DNA of 5,564 nucleotides from Pseudomonas sp. (GTDB taxonomy: Bacteria; Pseudomonadota; Gammaproteobacteria; Pseudomonadales; Pseudomonadaceae), in assembly GCA_003527165.1 (NCBI GenBank), contig DPSI01000220.1, positions 1-5,564 on the forward strand, given 5' to 3'. The notes under the pieces are model-generated. The model was not told the origin of the DNA. It made no database searches and worked only from the letters and a program-made list of their open reading frames with translations. Below are positions 5,555-5,564 of the stretch, one piece after another. The translations under genes were made by a program, and so were the position numbers. Position 1 is the first letter of the stretch, and every line of letters begins with the position of its first letter.

Positions 5555-5564
5555 TCCGACTTTT

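Larger units (their letters stand above)
5408..5564. promoter_or_regulatory. AT-rich control region upstream of the LacI-dehydratase-FAH operon
   Basis: This region is clearly more AT-rich than the adjoining genes and carries three related operators. It probably includes the minus-strand promoter for the operon, and perhaps a divergent plus-strand promoter for a gene outside the window. No good -35/-10 pair could be fixed on either strand. The best minus-strand guess is TTGAAA (5456-5461) with TTTACA 18 bases on, which has only half of the -10 consensus. Confidence 0.6.

Overview
The window looks like a stretch of a Pseudomonas-type gammaproteobacterial chromosome. The coding regions are GC-rich with strong third-position GC bias. 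The partial LysR regulator at the left closely resembles MdcR proteins as I remember them from Pseudomonas and Klebsiella. The genus is an inference from recalled protein similarity, not from a search. All well-supported genes lie on the minus strand.

Layout from left to right. Bases 1-840 hold the first 280 residues of an MdcR-type LysR regulator (malonate decarboxylase regulator), whose C-terminus runs off the left edge. Bases 841-1720 have no confident gene. This gap holds an AT-rich perfect 10-bp inverted repeat, a perfect 12-bp palindrome, a doubtful 62-codon reading frame containing a tRNA T-arm-like stretch, and several GC-rich hairpins that may mark the end of the neighbouring operon. 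Bases 1721-5407 hold a three-gene cluster read right to left: a LacI-family repressor, an IlvD/Edd-family sugar-acid dehydratase of the pentonate type with all three [2Fe-2S] cysteines, and a short FAH-superfamily hydrolase of the acylpyruvase/fumarylpyruvase type. Bases 5408-5564 are an AT-rich control region with three near-identical LacI-type operators (consensus TGTAAGCGCTTACA).

How the genes may work together. The dehydratase would turn an aldonic acid into its 2-keto-3-deoxy acid. If that were then oxidised to a 2,4-diketo acid, by a dehydrogenase not present here, the FAH protein could hydrolyse it to pyruvate plus a small hydroxy acid. This would resemble the known non-phosphorylative L-rhamnose/L-fucose routes. 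The LacI protein probably senses the sugar, the sugar acid or an intermediate, and represses from the operator array. The array probably also controls a gene to the right of the window. The sugar itself cannot be read from the sequence.

I see no mobile element, CRISPR array or obviously new defence or other system. The most interesting features are the operator array with near-integral helical spacing, the dehydratase plus acylpyruvase pairing, and the structured gap between mdcR and the sugar-acid operon.
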